Positions 18,672 through 26,433 of a stretch of DNA of 64,000 bases are shown one piece after another (positions within the stretch are counted from its first letter, which is position 1; each line of letters opens with the position of its first letter). The DNA lies in contig JAKSVG010000002.1 of NCBI GenBank assembly GCA_024408105.1, positions 61,630 to 125,629 of the forward strand, read 5' to 3'. The stretch is from Bacilli bacterium. Its GTDB lineage: Bacteria > Bacillota_I > Bacilli_A > RFN20 > CAG-826. The translations under genes were made by a program, and so were the position numbers. The notes below the pieces were generated by a model. That model searched no databases. It was not told the origin of the DNA and worked only from the letters and a program-made list of their open reading frames with translations.

Positions 18672-19787
18672 TGAAAGAGCTACAAGAACTCAAACTAGAT
18701 TTAAATAATCTTTCTGAGCACGTCTATAGACTCGGTGATTCTCTTTGACCTCACATTTTTAAATAATAAAATTTCCACTCTTGAAGAAAAACAAAATATT
18801 GATGGTTTTTGGGATGACCAAAAATCCGCTTTAGCAATAATTGAGGAATATAATGATGCAAAGGATGAGCGAGATACTTATCTCCATATTGAAAAAGCTC
18901 ATCAAGACATAAAAGATTTACTTTTTGCGTGTACTGAAGAAGATGAAGACACCAAAAACTTTATAGAAGAAATGATTAATGACTTAGCAAAAGAAGTTAA
19001 AGTTTTCAGGCAAAAGCTCCTTTTTAAAGGAGAGTTTGATAAACTTAACGTCATTCTTGAGGTTCATAGTGGTGCAGGCGGGACAGAAGCACAAGATTGG
19101 GCTGATATGCTTTCTAGAATGTATGTACGTTGGTGCGAACGTCACCACATGAAGTTTCAAGTTATTGATATGCAACCTGGTGAAGAAGCTGGAATTAAGT
19201 CAATGGTATTATCTATTTCTGGTAAAAATGCTTATGGTTTACTCAAAAGCGAAAAAGGTGTTCATAGATTAGTAAGAATTTCTCCTTTTGATGCAAATAA
19301 AAGAAGACATACATCATTTGCTTCAATTAATATTGTTCCGCAATTTGAAGCAATTGGAGATATTAAAATAGAAGATAAAGATATACGAGTAGACACATAT
19401 CGCTCCGGTGGTGCTGGCGGTCAAAACGTTAATAAGGTTGAAACAGCTGTTAGAATTTCGCATATTCCAACTGGAATCGTTGTTTCGTGTCAAGTTGAAA
19501 GAAGTCAACTTCTCAATAGAGAAATGGCAATGAATATGTTAAAAAGCAAGTTATATCAACTTGAAATGGAAAAGAAAGAAAAAGAATTACAAAACATTGT
19601 TGGTGAGCAAAAAGATATTGAATGGGGAAGTCAAATTCGTTCATATGTATTTTGTCCATACACAATGGTTAAAGATAATAGAACAAATTATTCAGAAAGT
19701 GATGTTGATGCAGTTATGGACGGAAACATTGATGAATTCATCTACAGTTATTTAGACATGCTCGCGCGTCATAAAGAATTAAAGTAA
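18671..19787 (+). CDS. prfB: peptide chain release factor 2, programmed +1 frameshift
   Basis: RF2, which terminates at UGA/UAA, reconstructed as join(18671..18745, 18747..19787), about 371 residues. Frame 1 starts at ATG 18671, overlapping the secA stop, and ends at TGA 18746-18748 after codon 25. The site reads CTT TGA C, the universal RF2 slip site. An anti-Shine-Dalgarno-complementary GGTGAT (18734-18739) sits 3 nt upstream of the CTT. After the shift the protein continues Asp-Leu-Thr. The SPF stop-recognition motif is in [17 protein letters not shown] and the GGQ loop in [20 protein letters not shown] naive start at 18735 misses the N-terminal 25 residues. Confidence 0.95.
18734..18749 (+). 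promoter_or_regulatory. RF2 autoregulatory frameshift site
   Basis: GGTGAT followed by TCT CTT TGA C. The Shine-Dalgarno-like GGTGAT, a 3-nt spacing to the slippery CTT, and a poorly terminating UGA-C are the known elements of the prfB autoregulatory frameshift. Low RF2 favours the shift and so more RF2. Confidence 0.92.
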
Positions 19788-21766
19788 TGGAAGACCATAA
19801 ATTTAAAATTGAATCTTCATTTAAACCTACTGGTGACCAACCTGAGGCAATTAAACAGCTGGTTGATGGAATTAAAAATGGTAAACGAGTTCAGGTTCTT
19901 TTAGGTGCGACTGGAACAGGCAAGACTTTTACAGTTTCAAACATCATTGAAAAAGTTCAAAAACCAACACTTGTTATTGTTCATAATAAAACGCTTGCTG
20001 GACAACTTTATGAGGAATTTAAAGGGATTTTTCCATCAAACCGCGTAGAATACTTTGTTTCAAACTTCGATTTTTATCAGCCAGAAGCATATCTTCCAAG
20101 TTCTGATACTTACATTGATAAAAGTGCTGTCATGAATGAGGAAATTGAGATGATGCGAACATCTGCAATTAACTCAATTTTAGAAAGAAGAGACACAATT
20201 ATAGTTGCTTCTGTTGCTTCAATTTATGGTTTAACTGATCCAGACGAATACAGAAATTTGGTTTTTAATATTCGTGTTGGAGAAGAAATTAACCGTAAGG
20301 TTTTATTTCAAAAATTAGTGGATGCTCAATACACAAGAAATAATCTCGATTTGTCTCCGGGCTCTTTTAGGGTTAGAGGCGATGTAATTGAGATTGCTCC
20401 TCCCCACACAAAAGAATACATAATTCAAGTTGATACTTTCGGAGACGAAATTGAAAGAATAGCTCAAGTTGATCCATTAACAGGAGAAGTTAAAACTTCA
20501 TATAAAACTTTTCCTATTTTTCCTGCATATGACCACGCTTCAACAAGAAATAGAATTCAAAAAGCGGTAGAAACAATCAAGGAAGAGCTAGAAGAAAGAA
20601 TAAAATTCTTTAAGGATAGCGGAAAACTTCTTGAAGCCGAAAGACTTGAAATGAGAACAAAACAAGATATTGATAGCATGCTTGAATTCGGAATGTGCCC
20701 TGGAATCGAAAATTATTCTAGACATATTGATCAAAGAAAGCCTGGTACACGCCCATTCTCATTAATCGATTATTTCCCAAAAGATTTTCTTATGATTATC
20801 GATGAGTCACATGTTACATTTCCACAAATTAAAGGAATGTATAATGGAGATAAATCAAGAAAAGAGACTCTTGTTGAATATGGTTTTAGATTACCTAGTG
20901 CGCTGGATAATAGACCACTTAATTTTGAAGAATTTGAAAATTTGATGCCTCAAGTTATTTGCACATCTGCCACTCCAGGAGATTATGAGTTGTCTCAAAC
21001 AAACGGAACAGTTGTTGAACAAATTATTCGTCCAACTGGACTACTTGATCCAAGTATCGAAGTTAGAAAAACTCTTGGACAGATTGATGATTTAATTTAC
21101 GAAATCAAAAAGAGAATTGAAAACCATGAAAGAGTTATGGTTGTAACCATCACAATTAGAATGGCTGAAGATTTAACGGCTTTTTTGAAAGAAAGAGGCA
21201 TTAAAGTTGCTTATTTACATAATGAAACAAAGACTCTTGAACGAAGCGAAATTATTTATCAACTTCGAAAAGGAAAATATGATGTTTTAGTTGGCATCAA
21301 TCTTTTAAGAGAAGGGCTAGATATTCCTGAAGTATCATTAATATCAATTCTTGACGCTGATAAGGAAGGATTTCTACGTTCAACAAGATCTCTCATTCAA
21401 ATTATTGGTAGAGCTGCAAGAAATAAAAATGGAAAAGTAATTATGTATGCTGATAGAATTACCGATTCTATGGCTGAAGCAATCAATGAAACAAATCGAA
21501 GAAGGCAAATTCAACAAGCATATAATGACGAAAATGGAGTTGTGCCTGAAACTATTATTAAGCCTATCCATGAACCTATAAGAAATAGTGAATCTCAAAA
21601 AGAACATTTTACCAAATTAAGCTCACATTCTTCACGTAGTGAAATTGAGAAAGAAATTAGAAAACTTGAGAAAGAAATGCATGAGGCCGCAAAGGCATTT
21701 GATTTTGAACGTGCAGCAGAAATTCGAGATGTAATAATTGAGTGGAGAACCTCGCTAATTAAATAA
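19787..21766 (+). CDS. uvrB: excinuclease ABC subunit B
   Basis: A 659-residue damage-verification helicase of nucleotide excision repair. It has Walker [16 protein letters not shown] near residue 40, a beta-hairpin region with [19 protein letters not shown] sequence near 95, [13 protein letters not shown] near 339, [12 protein letters not shown] near 447, and [17 protein letters not shown] near 540. The C-terminal UVR motif ([21 protein letters not shown]), which contacts UvrC, is present. The ATG overlaps the prfB stop. No uvrA is adjacent. Confidence 0.97.
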   Translation: MEDHKFKIESSFKPTGDQPEAIKQLVDGIKNGKRVQVLLGATGTGKTFTVSNIIEKVQKPTLVIVHNKTLAGQLYEEFKGIFPSNRVEYFVSNFDFYQPEAYLPSSDTYIDKSAVMNEEIEMMRTSAINSILERRDTIIVASVASIYGLTDPDEYRNLVFNIRVGEEINRKVLFQKLVDAQYTRNNLDLSPGSFRVRGDVIEIAPPHTKEYIIQVDTFGDEIERIAQVDPLTGEVKTSYKTFPIFPAYDHASTRNRIQKAVETIKEELEERIKFFKDSGKLLEAERLEMRTKQDIDSMLEFGMCPGIENYSRHIDQRKPGTRPFSLIDYFPKDFLMIIDESHVTFPQIKGMYNGDKSRKETLVEYGFRLPSALDNRPLNFEEFENLMPQVICTSATPGDYELSQTNGTVVEQIIRPTGLLDPSIEVRKTLGQIDDLIYEIKKRIENHERVMVVTITIRMAEDLTAFLKERGIKVAYLHNETKTLERSEIIYQLRKGKYDVLVGINLLREGLDIPEVSLISILDADKEGFLRSTRSLIQIIGRAARNKNGKVIMYADRITDSMAEAINETNRRRQIQQAYNDENGVVPETIIKPIHEPIRNSESQKEHFTKLSSHSSRSEIEKEIRKLEKEMHEAAKAFDFERAAEIRDVIIEWRTSLIK

Positions 21767-21780
21767 AGCCTTTGCTTTAT
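21763..21780 (+). terminator. weak hairpin at uvrB stop
   Basis: A perfect 7-bp inverted repeat ATAAAGC-CTTT-GCTTTAT that includes the uvrB stop codon, followed by a T-rich but interrupted tail. It may attenuate read-through into secG. Confidence 0.4.
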
Positions 21781-21831
21781 GTTTTAGTTTGTGTAATTAT
21801 ATTAAAGCAAACTTGTTGAAAGGAGAGCATT

Positions 21832-22059
21832 ATGCAGTGGTATGACATTTTATTCTTAATCGTCGGACTAATCATCATTGTTTTATCCTTACTCCAAGGT
21901 GGTAAATCAGAAGGTGCTTCTGGTGCTATTACCGGTGGAGGTATGAACATTTTTGTTAAGACCAAGGAGAGAGGATCTGAAAAGATCATCACATGGTTAA
22001 CATTCTCATTTGTGATTGTGTTTATGTTCCTTGCTATATTGATTAGTGTTCTTCAATAA
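21832..22059 (+). CDS. secG: preprotein translocase subunit SecG
   Basis: A 75-residue protein with two membrane helices (about residues 3-22 and 52-72) joined by the conserved Gly-rich loop LLQGGKSEGASGAITGGGM, the SecG signature. It associates with SecYE and assists SecA cycling. The RBS AAAGGAGAG precedes the ATG by about 6 nt. In many Firmicutes secG is followed by rnr/smpB; here an aminopeptidase gene follows after a strong terminator. Confidence 0.95.
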   Translation: MQWYDILFLIVGLIIIVLSLLQGGKSEGASGAITGGGMNIFVKTKERGSEKIITWLTFSFVIVFMFLAILISVLQ

Positions 22060-22080
22060 TCAATTGTCTTGAAAGGGGAG

Positions 22081-22104
22081 TACCGCACTGAGCGGTATTT
22101 TTTT
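22081..22104 (+). terminator. rho-independent terminator after secG
   Basis: The stem TACCGC (22081-22086)/GCGGTA (22092-22097) with an ACTGA loop is followed directly by seven T residues. This is a good intrinsic terminator. Confidence 0.85.
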
Positions 22105-22152
22105 ATACTTATTAATAACTAATGTGTTAGAATAACACGGAGGAAAAACATT

Positions 22153-23379
22153 ATGAAGAAATCTACATTAAAAAAATATGCTCATTTGATAGCAAAAGTT
22201 GGTGGCAATGTCCAAAAAGGACAAAATGTTGAATTATACGTTGCTGTCGATCAAGAAGAATTAGCAAATTACATTGTTGAAGAATGCTATAAACTCGGCG
22301 CTAATACAGTAGCAGTTAGATGGACGAGCGATAAAGTTGAAAAAACCACTCTTAAAAAGGAATCTATTAAATCATTATCTCATTTCTATGATTACGAACT
22401 TGCAAAGCAACAATATCTTTGTGATGAACTGCCTGTAATGATACACATTGAATCAAGCGATCCTGATGCGATGAAAGGTGTTAATCAAGCAAAAGTTGCT
22501 AAAGTTAGAATGGCTCAATACCCTGTCATTAAGCCATATAGAGATAAAAGAGAAAACAAATATCAATGGACTATTGCAGGAGCTTCTTCTCCAGCATGGG
22601 CTAAGAAGGTGTTCCCAAATCTATCGAAAAAGAAAGCTGTTGAAGCTTTATGGGATGCAATTTTAAAAACATCACGTTGTGATGAAGACCCAATCAAAGC
22701 TTGGGAAGAACATAACGCTGATTTAGCCAAAAGAACAAAATATTTAAATTCTTTGAATTTAGATTATCTACATTACACAAGTAAAAACGGAACCGACTTT
22801 AAGGTTTGGTTACTTCCAAATGTTGATTGGCTTGCCGGTGGAGAAAAAACTCTTGGAAGACATGTCTTCTTTAATCCTAATATCCCTAGTGAAGAATGTT
22901 TTACATCACCTGCAAAAGGAAAAGCAGAAGGAATCGTTTATTCCACAAAACCTCTTTCTTACCAAGGAGAATTAATCGAGAATTTCTCTATTCGCTTTGA
23001 AAAAGGTAAAGCGGTGGAAGTACACGCTGAAAAAGGAGAAAAATTGCTCAAGCATATGATTTCTATGGATGAAAATGCTAGGTATCTTGGAGAATGTGCA
23101 CTTGTTCCTTATGATTCTCCAATTAACAATACTGGCATTTTATTCTATAACACTCTTTATGATGAAAACGCAGCTTGCCACCTTGCATTAGGCATGGGCT
23201 TTACAAACTGTGTTCATGACTATGAAAAATATACCCAAGAAGAATTGACAAAAATGGGCATTAATGATGCCTCAATCCATGTTGACTTCATGATTGGCTC
23301 TAAAGATTTAAACATCGTTGGTTATACTCGCGATGGTAAAAAGGTTCAAATCTTTAAAGATGGCAACTGGGCATTCTAG
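22153..23379 (+). CDS. M29-family aminopeptidase (AmpS/PepS type)
   Basis: A 408-residue cytoplasmic metallo-aminopeptidase. Family features are KVGGNVQKGQNVELYVAVD near the N-terminus, a CxxxGANTVAVRW segment, DWLAGGEKTLGRHVFFNPN near residue 225, IPSEECFTSPAKGKAEG near 246, and the metal-site region with LGECALVPYDSPINNTGILF and HLALGMGF near 345. Length and order match thermophilic-type M29 enzymes. GGAGG at 22140-22144 gives a clear start. It is monocistronic or co-transcribed with the next small membrane protein gene, 2 nt away. Confidence 0.9.
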   Translation: MKKSTLKKYAHLIAKVGGNVQKGQNVELYVAVDQEELANYIVEECYKLGANTVAVRWTSDKVEKTTLKKESIKSLSHFYDYELAKQQYLCDELPVMIHIESSDPDAMKGVNQAKVAKVRMAQYPVIKPYRDKRENKYQWTIAGASSPAWAKKVFPNLSKKKAVEALWDAILKTSRCDEDPIKAWEEHNADLAKRTKYLNSLNLDYLHYTSKNGTDFKVWLLPNVDWLAGGEKTLGRHVFFNPNIPSEECFTSPAKGKAEGIVYSTKPLSYQGELIENFSIRFEKGKAVEVHAEKGEKLLKHMISMDENARYLGECALVPYDSPINNTGILFYNTLYDENAACHLALGMGFTNCVHDYEKYTQEELTKMGINDASIHVDFMIGSKDLNIVGYTRDGKKVQIFKDGNWAF

Positions 23380-23381
23380 GA

Positions 23382-23969
23382 ATGAAATATAATCTAGTAA
23401 AAAGAGGGTTAAAACTTTTCATTGTAAGTATAATTTGTCTTTTTATTAGTAACGTTATTAGTTCATTTAAATATTTGCCGAAAGATCAGACGGTTTTATT
23501 TATTACAATTCCGTCTTTTCTTTTTGTTTTAGCCGCTTCACTTTTAACACTTATTGGTTTAATTTATTGTGGCCTTTCTAAATCTAAATATTTTAGAATG
23601 GCATTTATTCTTTTAATTATTTCAATAATTGCCTCATCTTTAACTTTAATACCAATCTCTCCTATTTCAACTATTTGTAGCGCAGTGGCTCAACTGTCTT
23701 CAATATTTATTAAATCACGGATTGTTAAAGGCTGTGGTGAAGTATCTAGAAGCAATAAAGTTAAAAAATTATCGTTTTTTGTTATTTTGTCTGCCTGGAT
23801 TACTACTGGCTTAAAAATAGCTATTGCTTTACTAAATTATAATGAGCAATTTGCTGCTAATATACCATTACTATTAACTATATTATCTTCCAGTCTAATA
23901 ACTATTAATTTTATTCATTCAGTCACGTTTATTGTTTTATTAGTGTCATCATATAAAACTGTAAAATAG
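23382..23969 (+). CDS. small multi-pass membrane protein, unknown
   Basis: A 195-residue protein with about five hydrophobic segments (near residues 10-30, 38-60, 70-105, 125-148, 158-190). I recognise no family. It starts 2 nt after the aminopeptidase stop, so it is probably co-transcribed. Its end abuts the converging yolD-like gene, with a small inverted repeat AATAGT-TAAAT-ACTATT at about 23965-23981 that could serve both strands. Confidence 0.65.
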   Translation: MKYNLVKRGLKLFIVSIICLFISNVISSFKYLPKDQTVLFITIPSFLFVLAASLLTLIGLIYCGLSKSKYFRMAFILLIISIIASSLTLIPISPISTICSAVAQLSSIFIKSRIVKGCGEVSRSNKVKKLSFFVILSAWITTGLKIAIALLNYNEQFAANIPLLLTILSSSLITINFIHSVTFIVLLVSSYKTVK

Positions 23970-24281
23970 TTAAATACTATTATCATCTAAATCTAATAAG
24001 TTAGAGAACGTAATTGTCTTATTATTAATAACAATTACTTTTCTATTAGGAAATATTTCAATTTTTCCAAATGCAGTCTTAATGTGTCCATTTTCATAAT
24101 ATGTTATTTCTAATTCTTGGCCATGATATGAACGCATAATGTTATTTATTTTATTCGCTTTGTCAGAACTAATATGTGGTTTATCCACTTTTTCATTTTC
24201 TTTTTTAAGTTCCTCAAGAGCTTTTCCGTGTTCTACTAAAGATGCAAATGGAGCCCATTTTTTCATTCCACGATCACTCAT
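23970..24281 (-). CDS. YolD-like protein
   Basis: A 103-residue protein of the YolD-like family: DRGMKKWAPFASLVEHGKAL near the N-terminus, ending with a short beta-rich part (ELEITYYENGHIKTAFGKIE). YolD-like proteins are usually encoded beside UvrX-type Y-family polymerases and may modulate them, much as UmuD-class partners do, though they are not homologous. The gene overlaps the polymerase gene by 4 nt and is clearly translationally coupled to it. Confidence 0.85.
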   Translation of the reverse strand: MSDRGMKKWAPFASLVEHGKALEELKKENEKVDKPHISSDKANKINNIMRSYHGQELEITYYENGHIKTAFGKIEIFPNRKVIVINNKTITFSNLLDLDDNSI

Positions 24282-25522
24282 CGTTTATGGCCTCCTATTT
24301 GATTATGTCTTTCTTTAGCAGTCGATTTTTCAAGTAAACTAGATCCTCTTAATAAAGAGTTTTGTCCATACTTATTATGAACTTCATCAAGAACATGCTG
24401 AAGTGCTTTTCTATCTGCTTGAGTTTTTTCGTCTTCAAACAATGATAATTGATCATAGTTATTTTTTACTAATGAGCCATAACAAATATGAATGCCTCTT
24501 GTTAAATGTCCATCTATGTATTTATCAAAAATACGATATAAATCATCTAATAATAGTTCAGTATCGTCTGTAGGAAAATCCAATTTTGCTTGATGAGCAA
24601 AACCTCCTCCTGTCTCATAATCAAATTGAATATATAATGATACAACCTGAGTTTTCTCTCCGTGACTTCTTAATCTTGATGATAAATCATCATTCATTTC
24701 TCTAATTAACAATTTTGCATCCGTAGGTTTATAGTCTTCATGTAAGACTTGCCCTAACGAGAAACTATTTTCCTCAGGAATGTATTTATCTCTAATATTT
24801 GTATTATCTATTCCATTGGCGTGCTCGTGTAGTTGCTCTCCCATCACACCTAATTTTTCTTTCAAAAATTCTTTTGGAGTGTTAGCTAATTGACCAATTG
24901 TATATATCCCATACGAATTAAGTTTTTTCTCATAGCCACGTGATATTCCCCACATCTTAGATAATGGAGAAATTGGCCATAGCTTAGTTTTGATATCTTC
25001 CTTGGTCCATTGAGCTATATATGGAGGTGTTTTCTTTCCGTCAAGATCTAATGCTAGTTTTGCCATTAGCATATTTTCACCTATGCCTGCTGTCGAAATT
25101 AATTTTGTTTGTTTATATATCGCTTTTTGCATTTTTAAGACAAGTTGCTTTGGAGTACAGTTATACATTTTTAAATATGGCCCAAGATTTACAAAAAGTT
25201 CATCTATCGAATAAACATGTATGTCATCTTCTCCAACAAAAGAAAGCACAATTGAAACGACTTCTGCAGACTTTTTTACATATTTTTCCATTTGTGGTGT
25301 GGCAAAAATCATATTGTCCATCTTTGGAAGTTCTCTCTTTCTACAACGAGAAGGCACACCCATTTCTTTTAAATATGGGGATACAGATAACACGATGGTT
25401 CCCTCACCTCTAGTAGTGTCGCAAACCACTAGTGGAGTGGTAAAAGGATTCACATTTCTTTCAACACATTCTACAAAAGCATAGAAGGCTTTCATGTCTA
25501 TTACCGCAATGCATTTTTCCAT
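24278..25522 (-). CDS. Y-family DNA polymerase, UvrX/UmuC-like
   Basis: A 414-residue translesion polymerase of the ImpB/MucB/SamB family. Catalytic acidic residues are in AVIDMKAFYAFVECVERN near residue 5 and YSIDELFVNLGPYL near 103. It has IGENMLMAKLALD near 146, the helix-hairpin-helix region WGISRGYEKKLNSYGIYTIG near 190, and a C-terminal little-finger domain. The -10 hexamer TACAAT ends exactly 6 nt before the ATG and there is no RBS, so the mRNA is probably leaderless. I see no LexA box of the Bacillus type upstream. Confidence 0.9.
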   Translation of the reverse strand: MEKCIAVIDMKAFYAFVECVERNVNPFTTPLVVCDTTRGEGTIVLSVSPYLKEMGVPSRCRKRELPKMDNMIFATPQMEKYVKKSAEVVSIVLSFVGEDDIHVYSIDELFVNLGPYLKMYNCTPKQLVLKMQKAIYKQTKLISTAGIGENMLMAKLALDLDGKKTPPYIAQWTKEDIKTKLWPISPLSKMWGISRGYEKKLNSYGIYTIGQLANTPKEFLKEKLGVMGEQLHEHANGIDNTNIRDKYIPEENSFSLGQVLHEDYKPTDAKLLIREMNDDLSSRLRSHGEKTQVVSLYIQFDYETGGGFAHQAKLDFPTDDTELLLDDLYRIFDKYIDGHLTRGIHICYGSLVKNNYDQLSLFEDEKTQADRKALQHVLDEVHNKYGQNSLLRGSSLLEKSTAKERHNQIGGHKR

Positions 25523-25528
25523 ATGAAT

Positions 25529-25534
25529 ATTGTA
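25529..25534 (-). promoter_or_regulatory. -10 element of leaderless uvrX-like gene
   Basis: On the minus strand TACAAT is followed by ATTCAT and then the ATG. A spacing of 6 nt places the start of transcription at or next to the start codon. No RBS is present. Confidence 0.6.
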
Positions 25535-25582
25535 ATTTTTTGATAGATATATTACAAAAAATATTTTATTATATTTTCACTT

Positions 25583-25658
25583 GGGCCAATAGCTCAGTTG
25601 GGAGAGCGCCTCGTTCGCAACGAGGAGGTCGTCGGTTCGATCCCGATTTGGTCCACCA
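25583..25658 (+). tRNA. tRNA-Ala(CGC)
   Basis: A complete cloverleaf. The acceptor GGGCCAA pairs with TTGGTCC and includes the G3-U70 alanine identity pair. The D-arm is GCTC..GAGC, the anticodon stem CCTCG/CGAGG with loop TTCGCAA (anticodon CGC, reading GCG), and the T-arm GTCGG-TTCGATC-CCGAT. CCA is encoded at 25656-25658. It stands alone, beside a stretch of decayed accessory DNA. Confidence 0.96.
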
Positions 25659-25724
25659 AAATAACTTCTAACTTCGATTTCATCTGAATGATCGTATAAG
25701 TCAAAGTTTGACACCTCTTTAGTT

Positions 25725-25756
25725 AAAAAGCCAAGCAACTAGCCTGGCTTTTTCCT
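25725..25756 (+). terminator. terminator downstream of tRNA-Ala
   Basis: The 9-bp stem AAAAAGCCA (25725-25733)/TGGCTTTTT (25745-25753) encloses an 11-nt loop and supplies its own T-tract. It probably ends the tRNA transcript. Confidence 0.75.
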
Positions 25757-25813
25757 TTGTCGGTTCAATTTCTCCGCGGCGGTGAATGACGGAATATCTC
25801 AACCGTCATGCCA
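25754..25813 (-). pseudogene. decayed rhaA remnant, middle part
   Basis: Minus-strand frame from 25813 reads W-H-D-G-stop-D-I-P-S-F-T-A-A-E-K-L-N-R. It resembles the L-rhamnose isomerase segment IWIPDGYKDIPSDR..PR.RL. It has an in-frame stop and no intact flanking protein. Together with the better preserved fragment at 25885-26061 it suggests one deleted and decayed rhaA copy. Confidence 0.5.
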
Positions 25814-25884
25814 CTTTAAACTTTTCTACTTCCTTTGAATGTAAATGCTAATCTAGACTTGTAACTTTGGTTAATTAAAGACTA

Positions 25885-26061
25885 CCAGCAATATTCTATA
25901 CCAATATTGTTTCGACCAACAATCTTACTAGTTTGGTAAATTGCGTGAAGATTAATTTTCTTTTTGTTAGGAATGTATGATAAGGTTTTATCTAAATCCT
26001 GTGTTAATTCTTTGAAGTTACGAGCTCTTCCCGGATAATTGCCAGTAGCTTGTATGCCTCC
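25885..26061 (-). pseudogene. L-rhamnose isomerase (rhaA) fragment
   Basis: A 59-codon open stretch on the minus strand, from 26061 to a TAG at 25884-25882, reads [20 protein letters not shown], then [11 protein letters not shown], then [11 protein letters not shown]. This matches the conserved RhaA region ([15 protein letters not shown]...LIPG..RLNLHAIY). A stop lies two codons upstream of the first Gly, and the flanking frames are broken. It is a small surviving piece of a metabolic gene in a gene-free stretch beside tRNA-Ala. No other rhamnose genes are visible. Confidence 0.75.
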
Positions 26062-26099
26062 TTGTTAACTTCAGGAACAAGTGATGAATTTGAACTTAT

Positions 26100-26208
26100 A
26101 ATCAGAAAGAAAATCAATCTTTCTGCTTAAGTTTAAAAGGATTATTACGAAAAGTACATTAAGAGCAAACCTGGCTGGGAATTTGCTGGTCTTTATTCAG
26201 GCAAGTTT
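26100..26208 (+). pseudogene. serine site-specific recombinase fragment
   Basis: The plus-strand frame from 26140 reads DYYEKYIKSKPGWEFAGLYS-G-K-F, closely resembling the N-terminal resolvase domain of large serine recombinases (YYxxYIxxNPxWxFAGIYxDEGISG). The preceding stretch from 26100 (N-Q-K-E-N-Q-S-F-C-L-S-L-K) fits the upstream part one frame away, so a single-base frameshift at about 26139 is inferred. The DEGISGT motif is already lost. It is too short to be active and marks a former mobile element. Confidence 0.65.
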
Positions 26209-26344
26209 GTCCTCGTATTATTTTGCTTGTTTATATCAATATTTAACTTATCTTTTATTTTAAGTAAATGTTCTTTGTCTTTAACTTTTTATCATAATGT
26301 TATTTTTTCTTTTTTCTAACTTGGTGTAAAATAAAACGGATATT

Positions 26345-26371
26345 AAAGTGTATAATAAGTGTAGAATAAAT
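26345..26371 (+). repeat. 27-nt direct repeat, copy 1 (operator candidate)
   Basis: This block is repeated exactly at 26391-26417. Each copy consists of two imperfect 11-mers, AAGTGTATAAT and AAGTGTAGAAT. Copy 1 lies just upstream of the -35 box at 26374-26379. Confidence 0.85.
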
Positions 26372-26373
26372 AA

Positions 26374-26402
26374 TTGCACAGCAATATCATAAAGTGTATA
26401 AT
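26374..26402 (+). promoter_or_regulatory. promoter of the AlbA_2-type regulator
   Basis: TTGCAC (26374-26379), 17 nt, TATAAT (26397-26402). The -35 lies between the two 27-nt repeats and the -10 lies inside the second copy. An AGGAG ribosome site follows shortly before the ATG at 26434. Confidence 0.75.
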
Positions 26403-26417
26403 AAGTGTAGAATAAAT
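26391..26417 (+). repeat. 27-nt direct repeat, copy 2 (operator candidate)
   Basis: Identical to 26345-26371, with a 46-nt period. It covers the -10 hexamer (26397-26402) and the expected transcription start of the AlbA_2-type gene. This is a natural position for a repressor operator. Confidence 0.85.
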
Positions 26418-26433
26418 TATTAGGAGTGAAAAT

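Larger units (their letters stand above)
25659..26433. other. 775-nt stretch without an intact gene
   Basis: Between tRNA-Ala and the AlbA_2-type gene there is no intact ORF. It holds a perfect 13-nt inverted repeat GTCAAAGTTTGAC (25700-25712), the tRNA terminator, two decayed rhaA pieces (minus), a decayed serine recombinase piece (plus), about 120 nt of very AT-rich DNA, and the repeat-bearing promoter of the next gene. It looks like a degraded insertion site. Confidence 0.7.
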
